Origin: Exiguobacterium sp. s146
GTDB taxonomy: Bacteria; Bacillota; Bacilli; Exiguobacteriales; Exiguobacteriaceae
Length of the DNA: 64,000 nucleotides
Direction of reading: 5' to 3'
NCBI RefSeq assembly: GCF_018618415.1
Contig: NZ_JACSMA010000001.1
Span: forward strand, 1,204,667-1,268,666
The notes below the pieces were generated by a model. The model saw only the letters and a program-made list of their open reading frames with translations. It made no database searches and had not been told where the DNA came from. A program made the position numbers and the translations under genes. How positions within the stretch are numbered: position 1 is the stretch's first letter; each line of letters begins with the position of its first letter. Of the stretch, positions 23,263-32,936 are shown in pieces.

Positions 23263-23667
23263 ATGGACGATCAACGTTTGAAACAATGGCTCACCGAAGC
23301 GAAGACGATTGCTGTCGTCGGCGTGTCAGCGAACCCGAACAAGACCGCGAACCAAATCGCAGACTATTTGATTCTGCAAGGTTATACAGTCATCCCTGTC
23401 AATCCGACGCTCGAGACGTGGAACGGACGTAAGGTCTATCCGACGGTCGAGAGCATCCCGGGACGCGTCGATATCGTCGACGTCTTCCGACGCAATGAGT
23501 ATTTGGCCGGTGTGGCCGAAGACGCCGTCCGACATGGGGATGTCGGTCTCGTCTTCAATCAGCTCGGGCTCACCAGCCCGGACGCTGAACGGATCGCTCG
23601 CGATGCCGGACTCGACTACATCGAAAATCGATGCATCTACGTCGAGCACGCCCGCCTTCTCGGTTAA
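23263..23667 (+). CDS. yneT: CoA-binding (YccU-like) protein
   Basis: A 134-residue single-domain CoA-binding protein with a Rossmann fold: IAVVGVSANPNKTANQIADYL near residues 15-36 and the C-terminal YIENRCIYVEH motif with its conserved cysteine. In Bacillus subtilis yneT directly precedes parE-parC, as here. Exact role unknown; relatives bind coenzyme A. ATG follows an AAGGGGG site, and a terminator separates it from parE. Confidence 0.9.
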   Translation: MDDQRLKQWLTEAKTIAVVGVSANPNKTANQIADYLILQGYTVIPVNPTLETWNGRKVYPTVESIPGRVDIVDVFRRNEYLAGVAEDAVRHGDVGLVFNQLGLTSPDAERIARDAGLDYIENRCIYVEHARLLG

Positions 23668-23698
23668 GACCTACCTCCTTGGTAGGTCTCCTTTTTTT
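23668..23698 (+). terminator. Terminator after yneT
   Basis: GACCTACC pairs with GGTAGGTC around a four-base loop, followed by TCC and a run of seven T residues. Confidence 0.85.
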
Positions 23699-23796
23699 CA
23701 CGAGCCCTGCTCGCGAAGGGAGGCTTGCCAGAATCTAAAAACAGCTATACAATAGGTAAGAAAAACGAACGTGTGTTCGAAATTGAGGTGACGAAA

Positions 23797-25764
23797 ATGT
23801 CAACAGACTTATTTAACTACAACGAAGACGCCATTCAGGTGCTCGAGGGACTGACTGCTGTCCGGAAACGTCCGGGGATGTATATCGGTTCGACCGACCA
23901 TCGCGGCTTGCACCATCTCGTCTATGAGATCGTCGATAACGCGATTGATGAGGCGCTCGCCGGATTCGGTGGCCAAATCGACGTGACAATCCATAAAGAT
24001 GACGCCATCACGGTGCGCGACCACGGGCGCGGCATGCCGACGGGGATGCACGCTTCCGGCAAACCGACGCCGGAGGTCATCTTCACGGTGCTCCACGCCG
24101 GTGGGAAGTTCGGCCAAGGCGGCTATAAGACGTCAGGTGGACTCCATGGGGTCGGTGCCTCGGTCGTGAACGCACTCTCGAGCAAGGTGCTCGTCACGAT
24201 TTATCGCGACGGTAAAGTGTTCGAGCAGACGTTCGCCGACGGCGGGATTCCGCAGACGACGCTCCTCGAGACCGGCAAGACGCGCCAGACGGGGACGAGC
24301 GTCTACTTCAAACCGGACGCCTCGATCTTCTCGACGACGACATACAACTACGACACGCTCGCCGAACGGCTCCGTGAATCAGCCTTTCTATTAAAAGGAT
24401 TGACGATCACACTGACGGACGAGCGCTCAGGGAAAGAGGAGACGTTCCATTACGAGGAAGGGATCGCCGAGTTCGTCCAATATTTGAACGACGACAAGGC
24501 GACGCTTCATCCAATCGTCTATTTCGAAGGGACGGAGAATGAGATCGAGCTCGAGCTCGCCTTCCAGTTCACGGACGCCTACTCCGAGAACGTCCTCTCG
24601 TTCGTCAACAACGTCCGGACACGGGACGGTGGGACGCACGAGGTCGGCGCCAAGACGGCGATGACGCGAATCGTGAACGAATACGCCCGGAAGAACGGAT
24701 TGTTGAAGGAAAAAGACAAGAACCTCGACGGCGGAGACGTCCGTGAAGGCTTGACGCTCATCGTCTCGGTACGAATCCCGGAAGAGTTCCTCCAATTCGA
24801 GGGACAGACGAAGTCGAAACTCGGCTCGCCGGAGGCCCGCACGAGCGCCGATGGCGTCATGGCCAAGCAACTGACGATCTTCCTCGAGGAGAACCCGCAG
24901 ATGGCGACGATGCTCATCAAGAAGGCGATCCGTGCCGCCCAAGCCCGCGAAGCCGCCCGGAAAGCCCGGGAAGAGGCGCGCAACGGCAAGAAGAAGAAAC
25001 GTTCGAGCATCTTGAACGGGAAACTGACGCCGGCGACGTCGAAGAACGCCGCCAAGAACGAACTGTTCCTCGTCGAGGGTGACTCGGCCGGTGGTTCGGC
25101 CAAACAGGGTCGCGACCGGACGTTCCAGGCCATCCTGCCGCTGCGCGGGAAGGTCATCAACTCGGAAAAGTCGAAACTCCAGGACATCATGAAGAACGAG
25201 GAGATCAACACAATCATCCACGCGATCGGGGCCGGCGTCGGCCACGACTTCGACCTCGAGGACTGCAACTTCGACAAAATCATCATCATGACCGATGCCG
25301 ATACGGACGGGGCCCACATCCAAGTGCTCCTATTGACGTTCTTCTTCCGTTATATGCGCCCGCTCGTCGAGGCCGGCAAAGTGTTCGTCGCCTTGCCGCC
25401 GCTCTATCGCATCTCGAAAGGGAAAGGCAAGTCGGAACAGTTCGAGTACGCCTGGGACGAAGAGGCGCTCGAGAAGCTCGTCAAAGTGTACAAGAAGGGC
25501 TATATCCTCCAGCGCTACAAAGGTCTCGGTGAGATGAACGCCGACCAGCTCTGGGAGACGACGATGAACCCGGACACACGGACGCTCATCCGCGTCACAG
25601 TCGACGACGCCGCCGTCGCCGACAAACGCGTCTCGGTGCTCATGGGAGACAACGTCGCCCATCGCCGGGAGTGGATCGAGGAGAACGTCGCCTTCGGCCT
25701 CCAGGAAGATGATTCAATCATCGCCAATGAACACGTGACTAAAGCGATTGAGGAAGTGATGTAA
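23797..25764 (+). CDS. parE: DNA topoisomerase IV subunit B
   Basis: A 655-residue ATPase subunit of topoisomerase IV. GHKL ATP-site motifs are EIVDNAIDEALAG, DHGRGMP and TSGGLHGVGASVVNALS; the TOPRIM metal motifs are EGDSAGG and MTDADTDGAHI. It drives strand passage with ParC to unlink daughter chromosomes. The ATG at 23797 (MSTDLFNYNEDAIQVLEG) follows GAGGTG; a longer frame from 23725 includes a non-conserved tail. parC follows after two bases. Confidence 0.97.
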   Translation: MSTDLFNYNEDAIQVLEGLTAVRKRPGMYIGSTDHRGLHHLVYEIVDNAIDEALAGFGGQIDVTIHKDDAITVRDHGRGMPTGMHASGKPTPEVIFTVLHAGGKFGQGGYKTSGGLHGVGASVVNALSSKVLVTIYRDGKVFEQTFADGGIPQTTLLETGKTRQTGTSVYFKPDASIFSTTTYNYDTLAERLRESAFLLKGLTITLTDERSGKEETFHYEEGIAEFVQYLNDDKATLHPIVYFEGTENEIELELAFQFTDAYSENVLSFVNNVRTRDGGTHEVGAKTAMTRIVNEYARKNGLLKEKDKNLDGGDVREGLTLIVSVRIPEEFLQFEGQTKSKLGSPEARTSADGVMAKQLTIFLEENPQMATMLIKKAIRAAQAREAARKAREEARNGKKKKRSSILNGKLTPATSKNAAKNELFLVEGDSAGGSAKQGRDRTFQAILPLRGKVINSEKSKLQDIMKNEEINTIIHAIGAGVGHDFDLEDCNFDKIIIMTDADTDGAHIQVLLLTFFFRYMRPLVEAGKVFVALPPLYRISKGKGKSEQFEYAWDEEALEKLVKVYKKGYILQRYKGLGEMNADQLWETTMNPDTRTLIRVTVDDAAVADKRVSVLMGDNVAHRREWIEENVAFGLQEDDSIIANEHVTKAIEEVM

Positions 25765-25766
25765 CG

Positions 25767-28172
25767 ATGTCGACGATTCAACACATTTTAAACTTGTCGC
25801 TCGAACAGGTCGTCGGTGACCGCTTCGGGCGTTACTCGAAATATATCATCCAGGACCGGGCTCTCCCCGACGCGCGCGACGGGCTCAAACCCGTGCAGCG
25901 CCGTATCCTGTATGCGATGCACCATGAAGGCAACACGAACGAGAAACCGTACCGCAAATCGGCCAAGACGGTCGGGAACGTCATCGGGAACTATCACCCG
26001 CACGGTGACAGTTCCGTCTATGAGGCGATGGTACGCCTGTCGCAGGACTGGAAGTTGCGTTACCCGCTCATCGATATGCACGGGAACAACGGCTCGATGG
26101 ATGGCGACTCGGCTGCCGCGATGCGGTATACCGAGGCCCGTCTGTCGAAGATCGCCGGTGTGATGCTGACGTCGATCTCGAAGAACACGGTCGACTATAC
26201 GCCGAACTTCGACGATTCGACCGAGGAGCCGCTCGTCTTGCCGTCGCTCCTCCCGAACCTGCTCATGAACGGGACGACGGGAATCTCCGCCGGTTACGCG
26301 ACCGAGATTCCGCCGCATAACTTGACCGAGGTGCTCAACCTCGCTATCGCCCGCTTGAAAGGTGAGGTCGAGACGACGAATGACGCGTTCCGCTATATGC
26401 AAGGACCTGACTTCCCGTCTGGCGGGATTGTCATGGGCAAAGATGGCATCTTGAAGGCGTTCGAGACCGGCAAAGGCAAGGTCATCATCCGTGCCAAATC
26501 GGTCATCGAACCGCTCAAGGGCGGCCGTGAACAGATCACGATCACCGAGCTCCCATATGAGGTGAACAAGGCGAACCTCGTCAAGAAGATGGAAGAGCTC
26601 CGCCTCGACCGCAAAGTCGAAGGCGTCGCCGAAGTCCGTGACGAGACCGACCGGACCGGCGTCCGCGTCGTCATCGAGTTGAAAAAGGAAGCCGATGCGG
26701 AAGGTGTGCTCCACTTCTTCTTGAAGCATACCGACCTGCAACTCGCCTACAACTACAACATGGTCGCCATCGTCAACCGAACACCGAAACAGATGGGTCT
26801 CTTGTCAATCATCGACGCGTACTTGAAGCATGTCGAAGAAGTCGTCACCCGTCGCACGACGTTCGAACTCGACCAGGCGAAGAAACGTGCCGAAATCGTC
26901 GACGCGCTCGAACAGGCCATCTCGGTCCTCGATGAGACGCTCGAACTCATCCGGTCGGCGAAAGACAAGTCTGAAGCGAAACAGAAACTCATGGAGCGGT
27001 TCTTGTTCACGGACCGTCAAGCCGAAGCGGTCGTCATGCTCCAACTCTACCGCTTGACGAACACGGATATCGTCGAGCTCCAGAAAGAGGCGAAGGCGCT
27101 CCAGAAAGAGATCACCCGCCTCGCCAACATCTTGAACGTCGACGCCACGAAACGGAAGCTCATCTCGAAAGAGTTGACGGCGCTCCGTGACGAGTTCGGC
27201 GACGCGCGGCGCTCGGTCATCGAGTCCGAGGTCGAAGAGTTGAAACTGAAAACCGAGGTCATGATTGCCGTCGAGGAGACGATGGTGTTCGTCAGCCGTG
27301 ACGGATACGTCAAACGCTCATCGATGCGTTCATATGGCGCCTCGAGCGACGACATGCCGGATATGAAGGCGAAAGACCGTCCTGTCCTCGTCACCCAGGC
27401 GATGACGACGGATCACTTGCTCGTCTGGACGAACAAGGGTAGCTACCTGCTCATCCCGGTCCATCAGATTCCGGAATCGAAATGGAAAGATGCCGGGCAG
27501 CATGTGGCCAACCTCGTCCCGATCGAAGGCGAACAGGTCGTCTCGGCCGATGTCGTCTCGACGTTCGAGACGGACGCGCACTGTCTGTTCGTCACGCGTG
27601 AAGGGATGGTCAAACGGACGCCGCTCCGTGACTATGACGCCCAACGCAAGTCGAAGGCGCTCATGGCGCTCAAACTGAAAGGTGACGACGAGGTCGTCTT
27701 CGCCGGCATCAGTGACGGACCAGGCCAACTCTTCCTCGTGTCGGAACGGGGCTACGGGCTCTGGTTCAAGGAAGATGACGTACCGGTCGTCGGCCAGCGT
27801 GCCGCCGGTGTTAAAGCGATGAACTTGAAAGACGGCGATCTCGTCGCCGATGCCTTTGCCTTCTTCACACCGCCGCTGTTCGTCCTTGTGACGCAGCGTG
27901 GAGCGGTCAAGAAGATGAAGCTTGAGGACCAGTTCGACTGCACGAACCGCAACTTGCGCGGGACGATGCTTATCCGTGAGGTCAAATCGAAACCGCACCA
28001 GATTCGTCGTGTGCTCCCGGTACATGACGATGAGACGCTCCACATCATTGGGAAAGAGAAAGCGAAGACGGTCAAGACGAAGCAATTGACGCTCTTGGAC
28101 CGCTACGCCAACGGCTCGTTCGTATTTGACGAGGAGACGTTCGGTGAAATCGAGGACGTGTATCTCGATTGA
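25767..28172 (+). CDS. parC: DNA topoisomerase IV subunit A
   Basis: An 801-residue DNA-cleaving subunit. The winged-helix region has RALPDARDGLKPVQRRILY and HPHGDSSVYEAMVRLSQDW, the quinolone-resistance region, with Ser and Glu at the usual positions (HGDSSVYEA), so the sequence shows no classical resistance change. The catalytic tyrosine is in AAMRYTEARL. The C-terminal beta-pinwheel repeats (VFVSRDGYVKRS, LFVTREGMVKRT) follow residue 490. It is co-translated with parE and followed by a terminator. Confidence 0.97.
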   Translation: MSTIQHILNLSLEQVVGDRFGRYSKYIIQDRALPDARDGLKPVQRRILYAMHHEGNTNEKPYRKSAKTVGNVIGNYHPHGDSSVYEAMVRLSQDWKLRYPLIDMHGNNGSMDGDSAAAMRYTEARLSKIAGVMLTSISKNTVDYTPNFDDSTEEPLVLPSLLPNLLMNGTTGISAGYATEIPPHNLTEVLNLAIARLKGEVETTNDAFRYMQGPDFPSGGIVMGKDGILKAFETGKGKVIIRAKSVIEPLKGGREQITITELPYEVNKANLVKKMEELRLDRKVEGVAEVRDETDRTGVRVVIELKKEADAEGVLHFFLKHTDLQLAYNYNMVAIVNRTPKQMGLLSIIDAYLKHVEEVVTRRTTFELDQAKKRAEIVDALEQAISVLDETLELIRSAKDKSEAKQKLMERFLFTDRQAEAVVMLQLYRLTNTDIVELQKEAKALQKEITRLANILNVDATKRKLISKELTALRDEFGDARRSVIESEVEELKLKTEVMIAVEETMVFVSRDGYVKRSSMRSYGASSDDMPDMKAKDRPVLVTQAMTTDHLLVWTNKGSYLLIPVHQIPESKWKDAGQHVANLVPIEGEQVVSADVVSTFETDAHCLFVTREGMVKRTPLRDYDAQRKSKALMALKLKGDDEVVFAGISDGPGQLFLVSERGYGLWFKEDDVPVVGQRAAGVKAMNLKDGDLVADAFAFFTPPLFVLVTQRGAVKKMKLEDQFDCTNRNLRGTMLIREVKSKPHQIRRVLPVHDDETLHIIGKEKAKTVKTKQLTLLDRYANGSFVFDEETFGEIEDVYLD

Positions 28173-28176
28173 CGCG

Positions 28177-28214
28177 AAAACCCCTGTACAACAGCCGTTG
28201 TGCAGGGGTTTTTC
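28177..28214 (+). terminator. Terminator after parC
   Basis: AAAACCCCTGTACAAC pairs with GTTGTGCAGGGGTTTT (one mismatch), ending in a T-run. Confidence 0.9.
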
Positions 28215-28272
28215 GTTTCGATATACCAGAGGAAATAGAAGAAAGTGAATCCATAAACGAGGAGATCATTCC

Positions 28273-28941
28273 ATGCACGATTTGCTGAACGACCCAAACA
28301 TGAACAATTATCCGGAATTCCGCACGTTTTGTGAATTGAAGCGGCGAGGATTACGAAAGCAGGCACTTGCCGCCATGACACCATTTCTTGAGATGGTAGA
28401 GACGTGGGATTTTGATCAGCGACAGGAATTCGTTGCCTGGCTCTACACGCATGATGAATCGTCCGACCAAAATGATTCTTATCATATATTCGTGTATTCG
28501 CTCGTTACGAATGTACTACAACCGACCCTCCACGAATGGAAGCGACGTTTCCCGGATGACCCTCGTCCTTTTCGCTGGTTACAAGAGTATGAACAGGCAT
28601 TCGTACTCGGTGGACTTTCGGAACAGATTGCAGTCCAAGCGCTCATGGACCGGAAAATATTTGCCCTATGGTTCGCATTTCATCACATCAACGAAGATCT
28701 CTATCTCGGTGAGGTTGAAGAGGACAGAGGCATCATCATGGAAGCGAGACAGCTGAACCAATCCGTATTGAGTGAAGAAAAGCAAGCGGAGTACGAGGCA
28801 GAACTTAGTTACTACAGCGACTTGCTGACGGATTGGGTGACCTACACTCAGACAAAGTCAAAAGATGAAAGCTTTCTCGACTGGTGTGAGCGGTACGAAC
28901 GAAATGATCCGTTCACAAAAAGCTATTATTATGAGAAGTAA
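28273..28941 (+). CDS. Uncharacterised 222-residue protein
   Basis: A soluble, aromatic-rich, acidic protein with many Trp and Tyr (RPFRWLQEYEQAF, DRKIFALWFAFHHINEDLYLGE). No domain is recognised; its composition resembles small helical proteins of immunity or repeat type, but this is not evidence of function. GC is slightly below that of neighbours. ATG follows GAGGAGATC. It stands alone between two terminators. Confidence 0.7.
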   Translation: MHDLLNDPNMNNYPEFRTFCELKRRGLRKQALAAMTPFLEMVETWDFDQRQEFVAWLYTHDESSDQNDSYHIFVYSLVTNVLQPTLHEWKRRFPDDPRPFRWLQEYEQAFVLGGLSEQIAVQALMDRKIFALWFAFHHINEDLYLGEVEEDRGIIMEARQLNQSVLSEEKQAEYEAELSYYSDLLTDWVTYTQTKSKDESFLDWCERYERNDPFTKSYYYEK

Positions 28942-28944
28942 ACG

Positions 28945-28966
28945 AAAAGACGCTCAAGGCGTCTTA
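28945..28966. terminator. Short bidirectional terminator
   Basis: AAGACGC and GCGTCTT form a tight hairpin between two convergent genes. Confidence 0.7.
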
Positions 28967-28979
28967 TGTTGATGGTATG

Positions 28980-29486
28980 TTAGATTCCAGCCTCCAGCAA
29001 ATAGCGCTCCAAATCGGCCTGTTGCCGTAAATGATGGCGGGTATGCATCTCGATGAGGTCATACCATTCTTGTGCGTTCAGCCAACCAAATCCGCCATGC
29101 CGGGCTTTGACATCCGGGTTTGCCGAGCGGACGAGCGGTTCAAGCCGCATCAGGCGCGTAGACAAGTCATCGATTCGTCGTTCGAGCGTTTCACGCCGGT
29201 CCGTATTGTTCGGGGGTTGGTTCATTTCATCGGGTAACCGAATTTTCATCGCTGGAAAACCGCCCGCCTGAAACAATCGTTCACCGAACTCGGTCTTTCC
29301 GAGCGGTTGGTCTTCGTGTGAGGCGAGACAACGCTCAATCTCGTCCGCATATTCCTCGGCTACCACGATGATATGGTCGTACATCTGCCCAATCGACCAG
29401 ACCTCCGTGGCTTTCTTATAATGTAACTGCCGTTCGGTATAGCCCTCCAAGTCTTGCTTGAACTGAGACAACACTGGCATCGACAT
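28980..29486 (-). CDS. DinB-superfamily protein
   Basis: A 168-residue four-helix protein of the DinB/YfiT superfamily. It has the metal-ligand pattern: His in WSIGQMYDHIIVVAEEY (about residue 38) and HTRHHLRQQADLERYL near the C-terminus (about 148-163). Relatives bind a divalent metal and some are thiol-dependent transferases (bacillithiol in Firmicutes). The substrate is unknown. ATG follows AAAGGAGGAACA. Confidence 0.85.
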   Translation of the reverse strand: MSMPVLSQFKQDLEGYTERQLHYKKATEVWSIGQMYDHIIVVAEEYADEIERCLASHEDQPLGKTEFGERLFQAGGFPAMKIRLPDEMNQPPNNTDRRETLERRIDDLSTRLMRLEPLVRSANPDVKARHGGFGWLNAQEWYDLIEMHTRHHLRQQADLERYLLEAGI

Positions 29487-29628
29487 ATTGTTCCTCCTTT
29501 GACCACTGTTCTTGTTTCAGTATATCACGGGGAGGATCGGTACTTTCTCTTAGGAGCGGGTATTGCTAAAAGGAACAAGCCCATCTCATGGCGAATGGGA
29601 TAAGAGGATAAATCATGGAGGGATCACT

Positions 29629-30240
29629 ATGTCTCAATGGCTCGACTGGGCCAAACGGCTCCAGGCGCTTGCACAGGCCGGATTGACGTTCACGAAAGAC
29701 GAGTTCGATCGCGAACGTTATGTCGAACTCCAACGGATCGCGACCGAGATGTTCGAACGACAGTCAGACCTCGCATTGGATGAGGTCACGAAACTGACGC
29801 ACGTCGATGGGTACCCGACACCGAAGCTCGACGTACGCGGTGTCGTCTTCCGGGACGATGCGGTCTTGCTCGTCAAAGAACGGTCGGACGGGCTTTGGAC
29901 GTTACCGGGTGGGTTTTGTGAGGTCGGACTGTCTCCGGCACAGAACATCATCAAGGAGATTGAGGAAGAGGCCGGGTTTCACGTCGTACCGGTTCGTTTG
30001 CTCGCGTTGTTCGATATGCATCATCACGACCATCCGCCGTTGTCGCAGCATTACTACAAACTGTTCATCGAATGCGAGCTGATTGGTGGAGAGGCGCAGG
30101 TGAGCCATGAGACGAGCGAGGTGGCGTTCTTCACGCGGGACAACTTACCACTCTTATCGACCGCACGGAACACCCAGGAACAGCTTTATATGTGTTTTGA
30201 GGCTAGATGGCAAGAGGATTGGATCACTTTATTTGATTAA
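29629..30240 (+). CDS. NUDIX hydrolase with N-terminal helical domain
   Basis: A 203-residue protein: an N-terminal NUDIX-associated domain (residues 1-60) and a NUDIX fold. The NUDIX box GGFCEVGLSPAQNIIKEIEEEAG has Lys in place of the usual Arg in the REUxEE part; the metal-binding glutamates are intact. Such proteins cleave nucleoside diphosphates linked to another group, commonly ADP-ribose. The ATG at 29629 follows ATGGAGGGATCACT; a longer frame has no ribosome binding site. It is followed 14 bases later by an MBL-fold hydrolase gene. Confidence 0.88.
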   Translation: MSQWLDWAKRLQALAQAGLTFTKDEFDRERYVELQRIATEMFERQSDLALDEVTKLTHVDGYPTPKLDVRGVVFRDDAVLLVKERSDGLWTLPGGFCEVGLSPAQNIIKEIEEEAGFHVVPVRLLALFDMHHHDHPPLSQHYYKLFIECELIGGEAQVSHETSEVAFFTRDNLPLLSTARNTQEQLYMCFEARWQEDWITLFD

Positions 30241-30254
30241 GGGGAGGGGATTCC

Positions 30255-30971
30255 ATGAAAGTCACACGGATTGATCACGTCCATCAACTGACGTTTTATG
30301 CGCCTGTGTTACCGATTAACGTCCAGTTGATTGAGCGGGAACTCGGGCTCGTCTTGATTGATACCGCCCTTGAGCGCAACGCAGAAGCGATTCTAGCATA
30401 TATCGAGTCATTGGAGAGTCCGCTTCTCGCCATCTTGCTGACGCACGCCCACGGTGATCACGTCGGTGGTGTCGACGCCATCTTGAAGGCCCATCCGCAT
30501 GCTGAGCTGTATGTCTCACGACGGGACGCCCGTCTCCTCGAAGGGGACAAGACGACCGATTCGGATGAGCGGCCGCTCAAACTGAAAGGATCGCTCCCGA
30601 AGATTCACTCCCTCCCGGATAAACTGCTCGACCCGGGTGAGCGCTTGTTCGGTCTGCGCGTCTATCCGGCAGCGGGTCATACGCCGGGCTCCATCGCCTA
30701 TTTCGATGAGAAGGAGCGGATTTTGTTTGCCGGAGATGCGTTTCAGACGCGTGGGGGAGTCGCCGTGGCAGGGGACGTCCGTCCGTTGTTCCCGCTTCCG
30801 GGTGTCGCAACATGGGATAGACGCGCAGCGGTCGAATACGCGGAGAAGTTGATCGATTTGGCACCGCGACATACGTTCGTCGGACATGGACAACCGGTCG
30901 CCGGGACACACCGGCTCTATTTGGCGCTGAAACGGGCCAAACGCAAGCAAGCACGTCTATTTTCACGATAA
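30255..30971 (+). CDS. Metallo-beta-lactamase-fold hydrolase
   Basis: A 238-residue MBL-fold protein. The metal motif THAHGDHVGG (residues about 63-72), the later His in AAGHTPGS, Asp in LFAGDAF and C-terminal His in FVGHGQPV make a complete dinuclear zinc site. It is cytosolic. Substrate unknown; the fold covers glyoxalase II-like and lactonase-like enzymes. It lies in a probable operon with the preceding NUDIX gene and the following acetyltransferase (17-base gap). Confidence 0.88.
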   Translation: MKVTRIDHVHQLTFYAPVLPINVQLIERELGLVLIDTALERNAEAILAYIESLESPLLAILLTHAHGDHVGGVDAILKAHPHAELYVSRRDARLLEGDKTTDSDERPLKLKGSLPKIHSLPDKLLDPGERLFGLRVYPAAGHTPGSIAYFDEKERILFAGDAFQTRGGVAVAGDVRPLFPLPGVATWDRRAAVEYAEKLIDLAPRHTFVGHGQPVAGTHRLYLALKRAKRKQARLFSR

Positions 30972-30988
30972 GCCGGAGGTGCGGACAG

Positions 30989-31438
30989 ATGGAATTACGC
31001 GAGATTCAGACGACAGATTATCAACTGGCCGAGCAGATGCTCGAGATTCAGCGGAACGCCTATGCGGTCGAAGCCGAACTGATTGGGTTCGATGAAATTC
31101 CAGCACGTTATGAGACGGTCGAAGTCATTCAAAATCTGCCGGGTACGAGCTATGGCTTATATAACGACGAGCGGTTGATTGGATTCATCACGGTCGAAGC
31201 GGCTGAGACCACGGTCGAGGTCACGAAATTATGTATCGATCCGACGTATTTCAGGGCGAGGCTCGCGACGACGTTGCTCGAACACGCGCTCAGCTTGCAT
31301 GAAGACAAGCTCGTCTATGTGCATACGGGCAAACATAACGGACCGGCCAAGAAGTTGTACACGAAGCTCGGGTTCGAACCGAGCGCCGAGTTCGAACCGG
31401 AACCAGGTGTCACATTGATTCGATTCACGCGATCTTAA
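30989..31438 (+). CDS. GNAT-family N-acetyltransferase
   Basis: A 149-residue GNAT protein: the acetyl-CoA loop region is around TKLCIDPTYFRARLATTLLEHAL, and the C-terminal KHNGPAKKLYTKLGFEP matches the family's motif B. ATG follows CGGAGGTGCGGACAG. It ends the NUDIX-MBL-GNAT unit. Substrate unknown. Confidence 0.85.
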   Translation: MELREIQTTDYQLAEQMLEIQRNAYAVEAELIGFDEIPARYETVEVIQNLPGTSYGLYNDERLIGFITVEAAETTVEVTKLCIDPTYFRARLATTLLEHALSLHEDKLVYVHTGKHNGPAKKLYTKLGFEPSAEFEPEPGVTLIRFTRS

Positions 31439-31501
31439 GTCCCATTTCTAAAATTTCAAATTCCGTCTCACTTCTTTAAGTATACTAAAGGATTGAGACA
31501 T

Positions 31502-31547
<46 letters not shown>

Positions 31548-31595
31548 TGAAGAGAAAATCGATGTCAGATATGACGTCTCTCCTCTCATGTGAAA

Positions 31596-32138
31596 TCAAA
31601 AGATCTTGTACCAATACAACGTCATGTCGATATTCGGATTGCCGATTTGCTTCAGCGTGTCCACACCGCCGAGCTCGAACCCTTCTTTCGCATAAAATCG
31701 ACACGCGATCACATTATCGTTCTGCGCCTCCAGCGACAATCCCAGCAACGATTGCTCTTTTGCCCACGTCTCCGCAGCTTTCATCAGCAAATGGCCGAGT
31801 CCGCTCTGTCGATACGCTTTCTGTACCGCGATATTCTCGATATAGGCAAAACGGTTCCAGTCTTTCATCACACGGATTTGTCCAATGCACGTCGTCTCGT
31901 CGAATGCCAAGAATACTTGTTTGTCCTCACCACTGATGTATGCAGACCAGTCCAGTGAATCGTCCGGGAAGCTCGTCTCATGGGTTGTCTCATATAACTG
32001 TTCCTCATGCGTCCAATCCCCGTCACAGAAGCTCGGAATGATTTTGCCGATGACCGGAAACGGATCATTCGCCTCGTTCACGACGCTGATGGAATCCTCA
32101 TTCAACGCTTGAATCGAGATGTTTGGTGTTCCTTCCAT
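31596..32138 (-). CDS. satA: SatA-like streptothricin/GNAT acetyltransferase
   Basis: A 180-residue GNAT protein strongly resembling Bacillus SatA: FPVIGKIIPSF near residue 27, DWNRFAYIENIAVQKAYRQSGLGHLLM (acetyl-CoA site, about residues 100-125) and the IACRFYAKEGFELGGVDT region. SatA acetylates the beta-lysine group of streptothricin, inactivating it. ATG follows a GAGAGGAGAAGG site. GC is lower than in the neighbours and a dif-like sequence lies 60 bases beyond its end, so acquisition is possible. Confidence 0.82.
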   Translation of the reverse strand: MEGTPNISIQALNEDSISVVNEANDPFPVIGKIIPSFCDGDWTHEEQLYETTHETSFPDDSLDWSAYISGEDKQVFLAFDETTCIGQIRVMKDWNRFAYIENIAVQKAYRQSGLGHLLMKAAETWAKEQSLLGLSLEAQNDNVIACRFYAKEGFELGGVDTLKQIGNPNIDMTLYWYKIF

Positions 32139-32211
32139 TGCATCCTTCTCCTCTCTATATGTATTGACCGCTCCCGTCTAGTTTTACAGAGTAGCCACGG
32201 AGTGACGGTCT

Positions 32212-32661
32212 TTAAATCAAGATTGGCGGCTCTGTCGACAATACTTCGACCACGTCATTTGATGTCAGGAATACGTAATGCTGAATAGTATAAACCGTTT
32301 CATAACTAGTATCTGACTCTTCAGCCAGCCATTCTAAATAGCTCGAATCGGTCACTTGAAAGAGTGTCCATTCGCCAATAAAATCAGCCTCATAATGATT
32401 GAATAGACGATTTAGGGATTTGAGAAGCGTTCCTTCGTCTGTATTTCGATACGAGAATACAAGTCCGTCAAACAAAAATGTGTACGTGTCATCATGAACA
32501 CTAGTAAACACGAGCCTTAATCCGTCTTGATCATCAATGAGAGCCTGTAACTCTAGCTTAGCCGGTAGCTCCGGGTTGACGGTCCATCTTTCCCATTTCT
32601 CCATGTGTATTCCCTTCTCCGAATCTTGAAATGTTACGAATAAGCCTTTGCTATCTATCAT
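32212..32661 (-). CDS. Uncharacterised 149-residue protein
   Basis: A soluble protein with alternating beta-prone strands (YTFLFDGLVFSYRNTDEGTLL, WTLFQVTDSSYLEWLAEES). No domain recognised; the pattern resembles small immunity-like proteins. GC is below that of the flanking chromosome. The 5' end has no strong ribosome binding site for the first ATG (32661) and a start at an internal ATG (MEKWERWTV) is possible. Confidence 0.55.
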   Translation of the reverse strand: MIDSKGLFVTFQDSEKGIHMEKWERWTVNPELPAKLELQALIDDQDGLRLVFTSVHDDTYTFLFDGLVFSYRNTDEGTLLKSLNRLFNHYEADFIGEWTLFQVTDSSYLEWLAEESDTSYETVYTIQHYVFLTSNDVVEVLSTEPPILI

Positions 32662-32936
32662 ACATCAATTAATGATGTTCCATTCGTGGGAGTCGGCTTA
32701 TCAACACGATGATATTGTCGCTTAAACCGCATTGTTCAAAACGAAATCTATTTATCTGTTTCATCATAATTAATAAACTGTGTCATTCGATTGAATCCCT
32801 CATTCATCAACATGTTAGCGCTTTATGGATTAATGTTTCAAAAATAATATTCACGCTGTTTATCCGCTCATAGGAGTTGCCTGTAATCCATTGTCATGCT
32901 ATTTTTAGACAGATGATAACTTAAGGAGGAACTTGA